Notes: generated from the letters alone by a model not told the origin. DNA of 7,274 bases from Candidatus Peregrinibacteria bacterium (GCA_030595015.1 JAUVDZ010000059.1:1-7274), one strand, 5' to 3'; positions 1 to 6,606 are shown, counted from the first letter of the stretch. Translations and numbers: made by a program.

Positions 1-1
1 A

Positions 2-190
2 GAAGAAGTTTATAGAGGAAGAACCTTTACATCGCTTACACAATTACATAAAATCAATTTACAAAACTTGAAATATTTCAATGAAAAACGCCCTCAAAAA
101 ACCAAACATTTCATGACTCCTCTAAAATTTGGAATCCTAAAGTACCGCCTGCAAAAACAAAAACTTAACTACAGTGTCCTAAATGTCTGA
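2..190 (+). CDS. C-terminal end of a DDE integrase/transposase-like protein (partial at 5' end)
   Basis: An open frame enters from the left edge and gives 62 residues before a TGA at 188-190. The segment YFNEKRPQKTKHFMTPLKF matches the 'yN-x-x-RPH...l...TP' signature that closes the rve/DDE integrase core of IS3/IS481-type transposases, where the usual RPH is here RPQ. A basic tail follows (KYRLQKQKLNYSVLNV). The catalytic D, D and most or all of the third-acid helix lie outside the window, so activity cannot be judged. Only 18 bases separate this stop from the stop of the convergent ccdA-like gene, leaving little room for the insertion-sequence end (terminal inverted repeat). The element end must therefore be very close, overlap ccdA, or be lost. 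The identification rests on one short motif; family assignment within DDE recombinases is not possible here. Confidence 0.65.
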   Translation, partial: EEVYRGRTFTSLTQLHKINLQNLKYFNEKRPQKTKHFMTPLKFGILKYRLQKQKLNYSVLNV

Positions 191-208
191 AACTACTACA
201 GCGCGCAA

Positions 209-904
209 TTACATCAACGTTATGTCTCCCCTTGCAAACAAAATCAAAAGCACACCAAGAGCCACCATTAAAATGCCTGTACATAAGCGCATCCATTTCT
301 TATATTTGTCTTTCCATGTGCGGATATGCAAAGCTGTTGTTCCAAAATATGCAAGCAAAACAATCACAGCCAAAGGTAATACAAAAATTAAGTTATATAT
401 AAACAAATACCAGATCGTTAGCCAATCAAACTTGTCCGCCAAAATCGTCATTATTGCTAAATATGGGCCTCCTGTGCACGGCAATTCAACAGCACTAACT
501 ATAATTCCAAGTATTATCGCGCCCGGAATCGTTATGTTTTCCGCATGTTTTTTAACCCTTTCAATTTGGGATGCCGGAATCGTTAACGAAAAGCCTTTTC
601 CATACCAAAAAAAGTCTTTAATTTCAACAAATCCCAAAAATATAACCAAAAATCCAACCATAATACCAACCATTTCTCCAATTTGAAGTTTATGTATCAC
701 TGTGAGCAAACCAAGACCGGCTACAAAATAAGTTACAAACACTGCCAGCACATATATTGCACCAACCAGCAACAGTTTTTTCTTATTTTCACTCAACATC
801 AACAGGGTCGAAACCAACAAAACTAAAACTCCAATTGCACACGGATTTATCGAGTCCACAAGCGCTGTTACAATAACTGTTGTAAATTTTAAATCTGGCA
901 CCAT
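209..904 (-). CDS. ccdA: CcdA/DsbD-type transmembrane thiol-disulfide electron carrier
   Basis: This is a very hydrophobic protein of 231 residues from ATG at 904; a TTG at 910 would add two residues. About six membrane segments are visible (roughly residues 8-38, 47-72, 80-98, 128-158, 165-190 and 208-228, numbered from the TTG). Two halves each carry a Pro-Cys motif inside a membrane helix: DSINPCAIG (C24) and VELPCTGGPY (C145). These are the paired cysteines of the CcdA/DsbD-beta family, which take electrons from cytoplasmic thioredoxin and pass them to extracytoplasmic thioredoxin-fold proteins. The NPCA / ELPCTGGPY wording differs from the SPCVLP / CTPC form of classical cytochrome c maturation CcdA, so general thiol reduction is as likely as cytochrome assembly. 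It is the last gene of the minus-strand redox cluster, starting 6-12 bases after the lipoprotein thioredoxin, without a Shine-Dalgarno sequence. Family assignment is firm; the substrate is inferred. Confidence 0.88.
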   Translation of the reverse strand: MVPDLKFTTVIVTALVDSINPCAIGVLVLLVSTLLMLSENKKKLLLVGAIYVLAVFVTYFVAGLGLLTVIHKLQIGEMVGIMVGFLVIFLGFVEIKDFFWYGKGFSLTIPASQIERVKKHAENITIPGAIILGIIVSAVELPCTGGPYLAIMTILADKFDWLTIWYLFIYNLIFVLPLAVIVLLAYFGTTALHIRTWKDKYKKWMRLCTGILMVALGVLLILFARGDITLM

Positions 905-916
905 GTTCAAAACTTG

Positions 917-1282
917 TTAAATGTTAATAACCGGTTCACAACCCACTTTTTTCGCTAAGAATTCGGGATCTTGATTCCCCTCTAAACGTTCACCATCAAG
1001 AAATTCCCATGTTGGTAATCCTCCAATTTTTTCTTCAACACAAATTTTGGCCTGTTCCTTGTTGGTTCTGGCATCACACTCTATATAATTAATTATGTCC
1101 CACACAGAGCCAAACCTCTTCTTTTGGGCAGTGCAATGTGAACACCAGACGGCTCCATACATTTTTGCACCACTATCCGTTAAACATTGTGCGATTTCCG
1201 CCAACCGAGGGTCTTCTTCTGTGGGAACACATGCGGTAAAAACAAAAACCACAACCAATAATAAAACTATTCTTTTTTTCAT
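917..1282 (-). CDS. Lipoprotein thioredoxin-fold protein (VKOR-partner type, WCSHC active site)
   Basis: The protein has 121 residues. Residues 1-18 form a lipoprotein signal peptide: MKKR, a run of L/V/F, then FTAC with C18 as the likely lipidated cysteine (a slightly loose lipobox). It should be anchored outside the cytoplasmic membrane. The rest is one small thioredoxin domain with MYGAVWCSHC (C47, C50) as the redox pair and GGLPTWEF supplying the cis-proline (P90). The pattern CLTDSGAKMYGAVWCSHC...INYIECD...GLPTWEF closely resembles the thioredoxin domain fused to the C-terminus of VKOR in cyanobacteria and plants, where C33, C69, C81 and C115 also have likely counterparts. Here it is a separate gene immediately downstream of VKOR (12-base gap) and upstream of ccdA. 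It is the natural partner of either membrane protein; whether it acts mainly as oxidant or reductant cannot be read from sequence. Confidence 0.88.
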   Translation of the reverse strand: MKKRIVLLLVVVFVFTACVPTEEDPRLAEIAQCLTDSGAKMYGAVWCSHCTAQKKRFGSVWDIINYIECDARTNKEQAKICVEEKIGGLPTWEFLDGERLEGNQDPEFLAKKVGCEPVINI

Positions 1283-1294
1283 TAATAAAGTTAA

Positions 1295-1813
1295 TTAACA
1301 AAATTCACACACCTTTGTCTCTTTTAATCCAGAGTTTATAATTCGATTAGCCCAGATCAACAAGCCAACAATTACTATTATAATAACTTGTTGTGCAAGA
1401 CAAAAAGGACAATAAACCTGAATTTCAAAAGCTTCAATATATGTAAGATAAAGAGAAAACAAAAGTCCAAAATATGCTGCGTATCTAACTAGGTTTAAAA
1501 CAAGATTAGGTCTTAAAAATTTCAAAACTTTATAAAAAGGAAACCTCCAAATAACCCCCAAAATCCCAACCAGTAAGCCAAAATAAAACAAAGAACCAAG
1601 AACCGCAACAGGCACCCCGAGCAACACAGAGTATTCAGATTGTGCAACGGTTACACAATCAAAAACAGCATTTATCGAACAAACCGAGTTATCACTTTGA
1701 GCAAAAAATTCATATGTTAACCAAATTGCCAAACCTAAATTTATAAAAACAAACACCGCGCAAGTATATAAAATTTTATTAACCCTTGGTCGAACAAGTT
1801 TTGAATCTGTCAT
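1295..1813 (-). CDS. Vitamin K epoxide reductase (VKOR) family disulfide-bond oxidase
   Basis: This 172-residue membrane protein has four predicted helices (about 14-36, 63-88, 103-125, 137-156). All bacterial VKOR hallmarks are present: the loop cysteine pair C45 and C53, the conserved serine six residues after the second cysteine (S59, in CVTVAQSEYSVLLGVPVAVLG), and the active-site YCPFC (C135, C138) at the outer end of the last helix. The family re-oxidises extracytoplasmic DsbA/thioredoxin-like proteins and passes electrons to a quinone. Basic residues at 90-101 and 157-167 place the active site outside by the positive-inside rule. The C-terminus ends in an extra CxxC, CEFC (C169, C172), predicted cytoplasmic and not part of the standard VKOR site. 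It is the first gene of the leftward cluster; the ATG at 1813 has no Shine-Dalgarno sequence but sits about 30 bases from a good promoter. Family call is secure. Confidence 0.93.
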   Translation of the reverse strand: MTDSKLVRPRVNKILYTCAVFVFINLGLAIWLTYEFFAQSDNSVCSINAVFDCVTVAQSEYSVLLGVPVAVLGSLFYFGLLVGILGVIWRFPFYKVLKFLRPNLVLNLVRYAAYFGLLFSLYLTYIEAFEIQVYCPFCLAQQVIIIVIVGLLIWANRIINSGLKETKVCEFC

Positions 1814-1831
1814 TTTTTAATTGTTAATATT

Positions 1832-1870
1832 TTGTTCACAACTATTCCCTATTATAACATTTTTTCCACA
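1832..1870 (+). promoter_or_regulatory. Pair of DnaA-box-like nonamers flanking the VKOR promoter
   Basis: TTGTTCACA (1832-1840) and TTTTCCACA (1862-1870) lie in the same orientation exactly 30 bases apart. Each differs from TTATNCACA at the third position only. The TATAAT of the leftward promoter (1851-1856) lies between them, so a bound protein could also control the redox cluster. One-mismatch matches are weak evidence on their own. Confidence 0.25.
1851..1859 (-). promoter_or_regulatory. Extended -10 promoter of the VKOR-thioredoxin-ccdA cluster
   Basis: Read on the minus strand the site is TGTTATAAT: a perfect TATAAT hexamer (1851-1856) preceded by the TGn extension. The region expected for a -35 box (about 1873-1880) is only a T-run, which extended -10 promoters tolerate. 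Transcription would begin near 1844 and give a leader of about 30 bases before the VKOR ATG at 1813. No other promoter is evident inside the cluster, so this one probably drives all three genes. Confidence 0.55.
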
Positions 1871-2102
1871 CCAAAAAAACCGCATCCTTCCTACTTTTAA
1901 ATAAGTTTTTAAATCGCCTGTTCAAAACATATAAAGCCGCACACTTAAAACGTTTTCCGCCTATACTAAAAATATATTTCACCACAATTAGAACAAATTT
2001 AACAACCCCTTTCTACTCCTGTATTAATATATTTATATATTTCTTTCTTTTAGAATAGAAAAGAAGCATGTTCAAATGTCAAAAACTTTTTATTCATACC
2101 TA

Positions 2103-2130
2103 TTGTGTTATATCTCCCCTCAAGTATAAT
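2103..2130 (+). promoter_or_regulatory. Probable promoter of dnaN (and mfd)
   Basis: A perfect TATAAT (2125-2130) follows TTGTGT (2103-2108, matching the TTG of TTGACA) with a 16-base spacer. Transcription should start near 2137, giving a leader of roughly 25 bases to the dnaN ATG at 2163. The leader has no Shine-Dalgarno sequence. The -10 is convincing and the -35 is weak. Confidence 0.5.
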
Positions 2131-2162
2131 ATTGGTGCTTGTAAAAATTAATCCAAATTAGT

Positions 2163-3266
2163 ATGAAATTATTCTGTGATCAGAAGGATTTATCATACGC
2201 TCTTAACATTGTTAATAAAGCGATAAGTCCAAACAATACACTTCCTGTTTTAAACAACATTTTATTAAAAGCAGAAAATAAAAAATTACATCTTTCTGCA
2301 ACAAACTTAGAACTAGCTATTAGTTTATTTATTGATGCAGACGTAAGAAACGAAGGGTCTATAACAATTCCGGCTCGCCTTCTTACAAACTATGTTTCGC
2401 TTTTAAAAGACAGTAAAGTAGAAATAACAATTCAAGAAGGACTTTCTCTTTTATTGAAAACCCAGGAATCAGAAACTAAAATTAAAGGTATTAATTCAGA
2501 TGAATTTCCTTTAATTCCAAAAATTGAAAATCAAAAAATAATTAAAATTTCAAGTGAGGATTTAGAAAAAGCGATCTCAAGAACAGTGTTTGCGGTTTCA
2601 CAAAACCCTGCAAAACCAGTTTTGTCAGGAGTTAACTTTATTGCAGAAAAAGATTTATTAAAAGTTGTAGCAACAGATAGTTATCGCTTAGCAGAGCAGA
2701 AAATTAAACTTTCAGAAAGAGTTGATTTTGATGTTAAGGCTATTGTTCCGGCTCGAACAGTTCAGGAACTAGGTAAGATTTTAGCAAAAGAAGATAAAGA
2801 TGTAATTGTGGAGTTTTCGGATAGTCAAATTTTGTTTAAAATCGGAGAAATAGAATTAACCTCAAGATTGATCGAAGGAGCATTTCCTGCTTATGAGAAA
2901 ATTTTTCCAAAATCCAACAAGACAAAAATTGAAGTTGATACAAGCGATCTCATCAACACAGTTAAACGTGTTTCTCTTTTTGCAAAAGAAAACAACAATA
3001 ATATTAAGCTTGCAGTAACTAACGATGGGAAAATGACAATTTCAACAGATGAAACAAAAGTGGGCGAAGAAACAGCAGAGCTTGAGGTTACTATGGAGGG
3101 TGAAAATAATAAAATTGCACTTAATTCACAATACCTACAAGATGTTTTGAATTATCTAGACATTGAAAGAGCACATATTGATCTAAACGACAAACTTTCA
3201 CCAGCTGCAATTAAGCCTTGCAAAGAGGATGACTATGTATATATAATCATGCCACTTAAAGTATAA
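2163..3266 (+). CDS. dnaN: DNA polymerase III beta subunit (sliding clamp)
   Basis: The 367-residue product has the normal length for the bacterial beta clamp, the homodimeric ring that holds replicative polymerase and many repair proteins on DNA. The three repeated clamp domains are recognisable: about 1-120 (NTLPVLNNILLKA at 25-37, SATNLELAI, IPARLLTNYVSLL at 69-81, DEFPLIPKI at 113-121), about 125-245 (FAVSQNPAKPVLSGVNF, ATDSYRLAEQKIKL at 170-183, GAFPAYEKIFPK at 239-250) and about 255-367 (NSQYLQDVL at 321-329, PAAIKP, and the C-terminal IIMPLKV, where the clamp's partner-binding pocket ends). The ATG at 2163 is favoured because the protein aligns from its first residues with the family. 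It is the first gene of the rightward unit, behind a TATAAT promoter, and mfd follows after 43 bases. dnaA and recF, its common neighbours, are not adjacent here. Confidence 0.97.
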   Translation: MKLFCDQKDLSYALNIVNKAISPNNTLPVLNNILLKAENKKLHLSATNLELAISLFIDADVRNEGSITIPARLLTNYVSLLKDSKVEITIQEGLSLLLKTQESETKIKGINSDEFPLIPKIENQKIIKISSEDLEKAISRTVFAVSQNPAKPVLSGVNFIAEKDLLKVVATDSYRLAEQKIKLSERVDFDVKAIVPARTVQELGKILAKEDKDVIVEFSDSQILFKIGEIELTSRLIEGAFPAYEKIFPKSNKTKIEVDTSDLINTVKRVSLFAKENNNNIKLAVTNDGKMTISTDETKVGEETAELEVTMEGENNKIALNSQYLQDVLNYLDIERAHIDLNDKLSPAAIKPCKEDDYVYIIMPLKV

Positions 3267-3272
3267 GTAGTT

Positions 3273-3291
3273 TGGCCCAAAACAAAGGCCA
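3273..3291 (+). terminator. Short hairpin between dnaN and mfd (possible attenuator or processing site)
   Basis: TGGCC (3273-3277) and GGCCA (3287-3291) form a perfect 5-base-pair stem around a 9-base loop, starting 6 bases after the dnaN stop. It is followed by an A-rich sequence (ATTTAAAAATATT) rather than a U-tract, so a strong intrinsic terminator is unlikely. It may mildly reduce or stabilise transcripts between the two genes, or be chance. Confidence 0.2.
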
Positions 3292-3309
3292 TTTAAAAAT
3301 ATTTAAAAA

Positions 3310-6300
3310 TTGGTTCCGAAAGAAATTAAAATCAGTGATCTTTTTGATACTGTCCAGAATGTTCGCGTGTTGGACCTTTTTCACAAACATAAAAACATTT
3401 CGTTATCAGGCGCAGGAAACGCCGCATCTAAAGCGTTTGCAGTGTTTGAGTTGTTGAAAAAATTTAAAGAATATAAAAAAATTATTTGGGTAGTCAATGA
3501 TCCGTCGGCACAGGAAAACCTAGCCAAATCTTTAGGTGTTTGGAGCGACATCAAGGTCCACACATATGACGTAACAGACGAATATTCAAAAACTAATCTT
3601 ATTGAAACATTAAGAACAATTTCGCTTTTACAAGAAGATTCGCGGAAAATAATAATCGCTCCTTATCAAACAATTCTTCAAAATATTCCTGCAAAAACTG
3701 ACCTGAACGAAAAAAAACTAGAGTTTGCGGTTGGTCAGTCGATTACAAATATAGAGCTAATTGAAGCGCTTGTTGATAAGGGTTACGAGGTTGCACCAGG
3801 AGATTTTTTAGAAGAAGGAATGTATTTTCAACAAGGTGAAATACTAACAGTGTTCCCGGTTAATTCATTACATCCATTAAGGATCGAAATTGCCTTCGAC
3901 AAAATAGAATCGATGGATTATTTTGAACAATTAAATGGAAAAGTAAGCCTTAATAAAACAAAAACAGCAGAAGTTTATCCTTTAAAAATAGATGAAGATA
4001 CTGGAGATTTGACTGACTATTTTGATTCAAAAACTCTCTTAATAGAAGACGAAATAGACCTTTATGATGATTATTTTGACGCATGGAATGCAGTTTTAGA
4101 CGAAGCCAAAATAAAATCTTCAACCTTGGTATACACAACCTTCAACGAAGATGTTGCAAATCACGAACACCTTCATTATTTGTCTGTTTTAAGCTACAGG
4201 GGGTCGTACGATTTAACTAGCGACTTTCGGGATAAACAAAAAAACAACTGGAAAATTGTAATGTTTACTAAAAAGAAAGACGAGGTAAAAGCAATGCTCG
4301 ACGAAAGCAACATGCCTTACACCGAAGACCCAAAAGAACTTTCAGACCCACAAAAGAGCAGCCATTTTTTGTTTTTAATTAGCATAGATAAAGAGGCGAT
4401 TTTTCCAAAATCATTCCAAAATCCTGAAATAAAATTAATATTTTTGACGGATAAAAACATTTTATCTTTAAAAGAAGAAGCAAAGAAATCATTTAATCAA
4501 AAAGTATACCAAGACTTCTTAACTGGCTTAAAGCCGGGCGATTACGTTGTTCATTCTGATCATGGAATTGCAAAGTTTCACGGACTTGAAAAGAAAACGG
4601 TCGATGAAATAACGCGCGAATATATAAAACTTGCATATGCAGAAAACGACAAACTTTTTGTGCCAATTGACCAGGCAGATAAAGTTAATAAATATATCGG
4701 GGGCGACGAAAATGAACCAAAATTAACCCGTCTCGGATCAGCCGAATGGTCAACAATTACATCGCGTGTTAGAAAAGAAACTGAAAAAATCGCAAAAGAA
4801 CTTTTGGTTCTTTATGCAAAAAGACAAACTGCAAAAGGACATAATTTTACAAAAGACAACGACTTACAGGAAAAATTTGAAGCCACTTTTCCATACGAAG
4901 AAACGCCTGGTCAAATCAAGTCAATAAACGACGTTAAGCAAGACATGGAAGATCCTCAGCCAATGGATCGTCTGGTTTGTGGAGATGTTGGATTTGGGAA
5001 AACTGAGGTTGCGATGCGCGCGGCATTTAAGGCTGTGCAAAGCGGAAAACAAGTCGCCCTGGTTGCGCCAATCACCATTTTGGCTGATCAGCATTTTAGA
5101 TCTTTTAAAAAACGAATGGATCAATTTAATATTCGAATCGATATGCTTAGTCGATTCAAAACTCCAAAACAACAAAAGGAAACAATTGAAAAAATGACGA
5201 AGGGTGAAGTTGATATCGTGATAGGAACCCACCGCCTTCTTCAACCGGATATTAAATTTAAAAACCTCGGACTTGTTATCGTGGACGAAGAGCAACGTTT
5301 TGGCGTTAAACAAAAGGAAAAATTAAAAGAGATAAAAAGCGAAGTTGATATCCTCACTTTAACTGCTACACCAATTCCAAGAACTTTAAATATTTGCCTT
5401 AACAAGCTTCGCGATATCACGACTATTACAACCGCTCCTCCTGGCCGACTACCCGTAATTACAGAAGTTCGACGCTTTAGTAATGGGCTTATAAGAGACG
5501 CTATACTTCGAGAAATAGAGAGAAACGGACAGGTTTATTTCTTACACAACCGGGTTCAGACTATTGATGGAATGGCCGACAAGCTTCGCAAATTGGTTCC
5601 TGAGGCACGGTTTGGTGTTGCGCATGGGAAACTAGGAGCAGGTGATCTTGAGGACCGCATAGTGGCATTTAAAGAGCACCAGTTTGATGTGCTTGTTAGT
5701 TCGACAATTATTGAAAATGGAATCGATTTAGCAAATGCAAACACTTTGATTGTTAATAATTCTGAACGATTCGGACTCGCACAGTTGTATCAGTTGCGAG
5801 GGCGTGTGGGTCGCGGAAAAATCCAGGCCTATGCATACTTTTTATACCAGGGGCAACGTCTTAAGCTCGACGCTAAAAAACGATTGCGCGCGATTGTTGA
5901 AGCTTCAGATTTAGGGTCAGGATTCCAGATTGCCATGAAAGATTTAGAGATAAGAGGAGCCGGCGATATTTTGGGAGCAAATCAACACGGAGTTATAAAT
6001 GTGATTGGTGTGTCGCATTTTATTAGGATGTTAAACAAAGCAGTTGAAGATTTAAAAGCGGGTAGAGCTGAAGGAAAAGACGGCGAAGAGCTTGCGGAGG
6101 TTGCAATTGAGCTTCCGGTTTCAGCGTTCATCCCGGATTCTTATATTGTAAATTCAAAGGATAAAATCAATGCTTATCAAAAGATTTCAGGGGCTGATAA
6201 TTTGAGTTACCTGAACGAACTTAACGATGAGATGGTTTTGGAATATGGAAAAATGCCTCGAGAGGTTCAGAACTTATTCCGGGTGCTCGAATTAAAAATT

Positions 6301-6546
6301 GAATCTAAAAAATCCGGATTAACAAACGTAAAAGCTGAAAATGTTCACATGGTACAAGGAAAACAAATCGTTCTTTCAATGTCTAAAAAAATCAAACCTG
6401 AAAACATTATGGCTTTACTTGATTACAATGCAAAGTGGATTATCAGTGGAACAAAGCTAAAAATCAGCATTGAAGACCTGGGCCTGCATTGGTTTGATGC
6501 ATTAAAAATAAACGTTAAAAAACTTCAAAAAAGCGTGAAAGGATAA
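3310..6546 (+). CDS. mfd: Transcription-repair coupling factor Mfd
   Basis: Mfd is a DNA translocase that pushes stalled RNA polymerase off damaged DNA and recruits UvrA. The 1078 residues contain, in order: a degenerate UvrB-like N-terminal region (about 1-390; SLSGAGNAASK near 32-42 replaces a working P-loop); the RNA-polymerase-interacting CarD-like domain (about 405-470, LKPGDYVVHSDHGIAKFHG); helicase lobe 1 with Walker A GDVGFGKT (558-565, K564), DEEQ box (659-662) and TATPIPRT (685-692); lobe 2 with IENGIDLA and QLRGRVGRG (828-836); and the C-terminal TRCF/D7 domain from about 920. Walker A to the end is as long as in E. coli Mfd, but the part before it is about 70 residues shorter. A TAA at 3304-3306 lies in frame, and no ATG occurs for over 160 codons, so TTG at 3310 is the likely start. 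Probably co-transcribed with dnaN. Confidence 0.96.
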   Translation: MVPKEIKISDLFDTVQNVRVLDLFHKHKNISLSGAGNAASKAFAVFELLKKFKEYKKIIWVVNDPSAQENLAKSLGVWSDIKVHTYDVTDEYSKTNLIETLRTISLLQEDSRKIIIAPYQTILQNIPAKTDLNEKKLEFAVGQSITNIELIEALVDKGYEVAPGDFLEEGMYFQQGEILTVFPVNSLHPLRIEIAFDKIESMDYFEQLNGKVSLNKTKTAEVYPLKIDEDTGDLTDYFDSKTLLIEDEIDLYDDYFDAWNAVLDEAKIKSSTLVYTTFNEDVANHEHLHYLSVLSYRGSYDLTSDFRDKQKNNWKIVMFTKKKDEVKAMLDESNMPYTEDPKELSDPQKSSHFLFLISIDKEAIFPKSFQNPEIKLIFLTDKNILSLKEEAKKSFNQKVYQDFLTGLKPGDYVVHSDHGIAKFHGLEKKTVDEITREYIKLAYAENDKLFVPIDQADKVNKYIGGDENEPKLTRLGSAEWSTITSRVRKETEKIAKELLVLYAKRQTAKGHNFTKDNDLQEKFEATFPYEETPGQIKSINDVKQDMEDPQPMDRLVCGDVGFGKTEVAMRAAFKAVQSGKQVALVAPITILADQHFRSFKKRMDQFNIRIDMLSRFKTPKQQKETIEKMTKGEVDIVIGTHRLLQPDIKFKNLGLVIVDEEQRFGVKQKEKLKEIKSEVDILTLTATPIPRTLNICLNKLRDITTITTAPPGRLPVITEVRRFSNGLIRDAILREIERNGQVYFLHNRVQTIDGMADKLRKLVPEARFGVAHGKLGAGDLEDRIVAFKEHQFDVLVSSTIIENGIDLANANTLIVNNSERFGLAQLYQLRGRVGRGKIQAYAYFLYQGQRLKLDAKKRLRAIVEASDLGSGFQIAMKDLEIRGAGDILGANQHGVINVIGVSHFIRMLNKAVEDLKAGRAEGKDGEELAEVAIELPVSAFIPDSYIVNSKDKINAYQKISGADNLSYLNELNDEMVLEYGKMPREVQNLFRVLELKIESKKSGLTNVKAENVHMVQGKQIVLSMSKKIKPENIMALLDYNAKWIISGTKLKISIEDLGLHWFDALKINVKKLQKSVKG

Positions 6547-6577
6547 TGCCTGATCTTTTTAAATAAAAAAGGAAGGG

Positions 6578-6606
6578 TTGACAAAACTACAACAATGGGT
6601 TAAGGT
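6578..6606 (+). promoter_or_regulatory. Possible promoter of the unrecognised downstream gene
   Basis: A perfect TTGACA (6578-6583) is followed after exactly 17 bases by TAAGGT (6601-6606), a poor -10 box matching TATAAT at three of six positions. It lies in the 92-base gap between mfd and the next gene and points toward it. Transcription would start near 6613 and yield a leader of about 26 bases. The -35 is strong and the -10 weak; the site could also need an activator. Confidence 0.4.

Larger units (their letters stand above)
1814..2162. other. Divergent non-coding region, candidate replication origin next to dnaN
   Basis: These 349 bases hold no plausible gene. They contain the two divergent promoters, three nonamers one mismatch from the DnaA box TTATNCACA (TTGTTCACA 1832-1840, TTTTCCACA 1862-1870, TTATTCATA 2090-2098), an almost pure A/T stretch at about 2021-2062 that could serve as an unwinding element, and a 10-base palindrome AAAACGTTTT at 1947-1956. 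By hand count the plus strand has about 50 C to 12 G over 1814-2040, but about 18 C to 14 G over 2041-2162, so strand skew weakens sharply before dnaN. Location beside dnaN, divergent transcription and skew change are what an oriC shows. dnaA itself is not in the window, the boxes are imperfect and could occur by chance in such AT-rich DNA, so this is a hypothesis. Confidence 0.35.

Noticed and set aside
188..190. TGA read as glycine (code 25, as in Gracilibacteria/Absconditabacteria)
   Set aside because: Reading through adds only 26 codons that overlap the ccdA end with no family resemblance, and no in-frame TGA occurs in dnaN, mfd or the redox genes; TGA is best taken as a stop.
183..686. 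Plus-strand open frame of 167 codons opposite ccdA
   Set aside because: It lies antisense to a well-supported membrane protein with conserved motifs; its own product has no recognisable domain and a composition typical of a shadow frame.
1947..1956. Palindrome AAAACGTTTT as an operator
   Set aside because: Ten bases of mostly A/T symmetry with no extension or second copy; expected by chance in such DNA.
3272..3457. Plus-strand 61-codon frame overlapping the mfd start
   Set aside because: It overlaps mfd in another frame and its sequence shows no domain; I also considered it as an N-terminal extension of mfd through a frameshift but saw no Mfd-like residues in it.
4921..5313. Minus-strand 130-codon frame inside mfd
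   Set aside because: It is antisense to the Walker A/DEEQ region of mfd, which is strongly constrained; shadow frame.
6555..6571. A/T hairpin (CTTTTT / AAAAAG) after mfd as a terminator
   Set aside because: The stem has one G-C pair, and is followed by GAAGGG rather than a U-tract; too weak to call.
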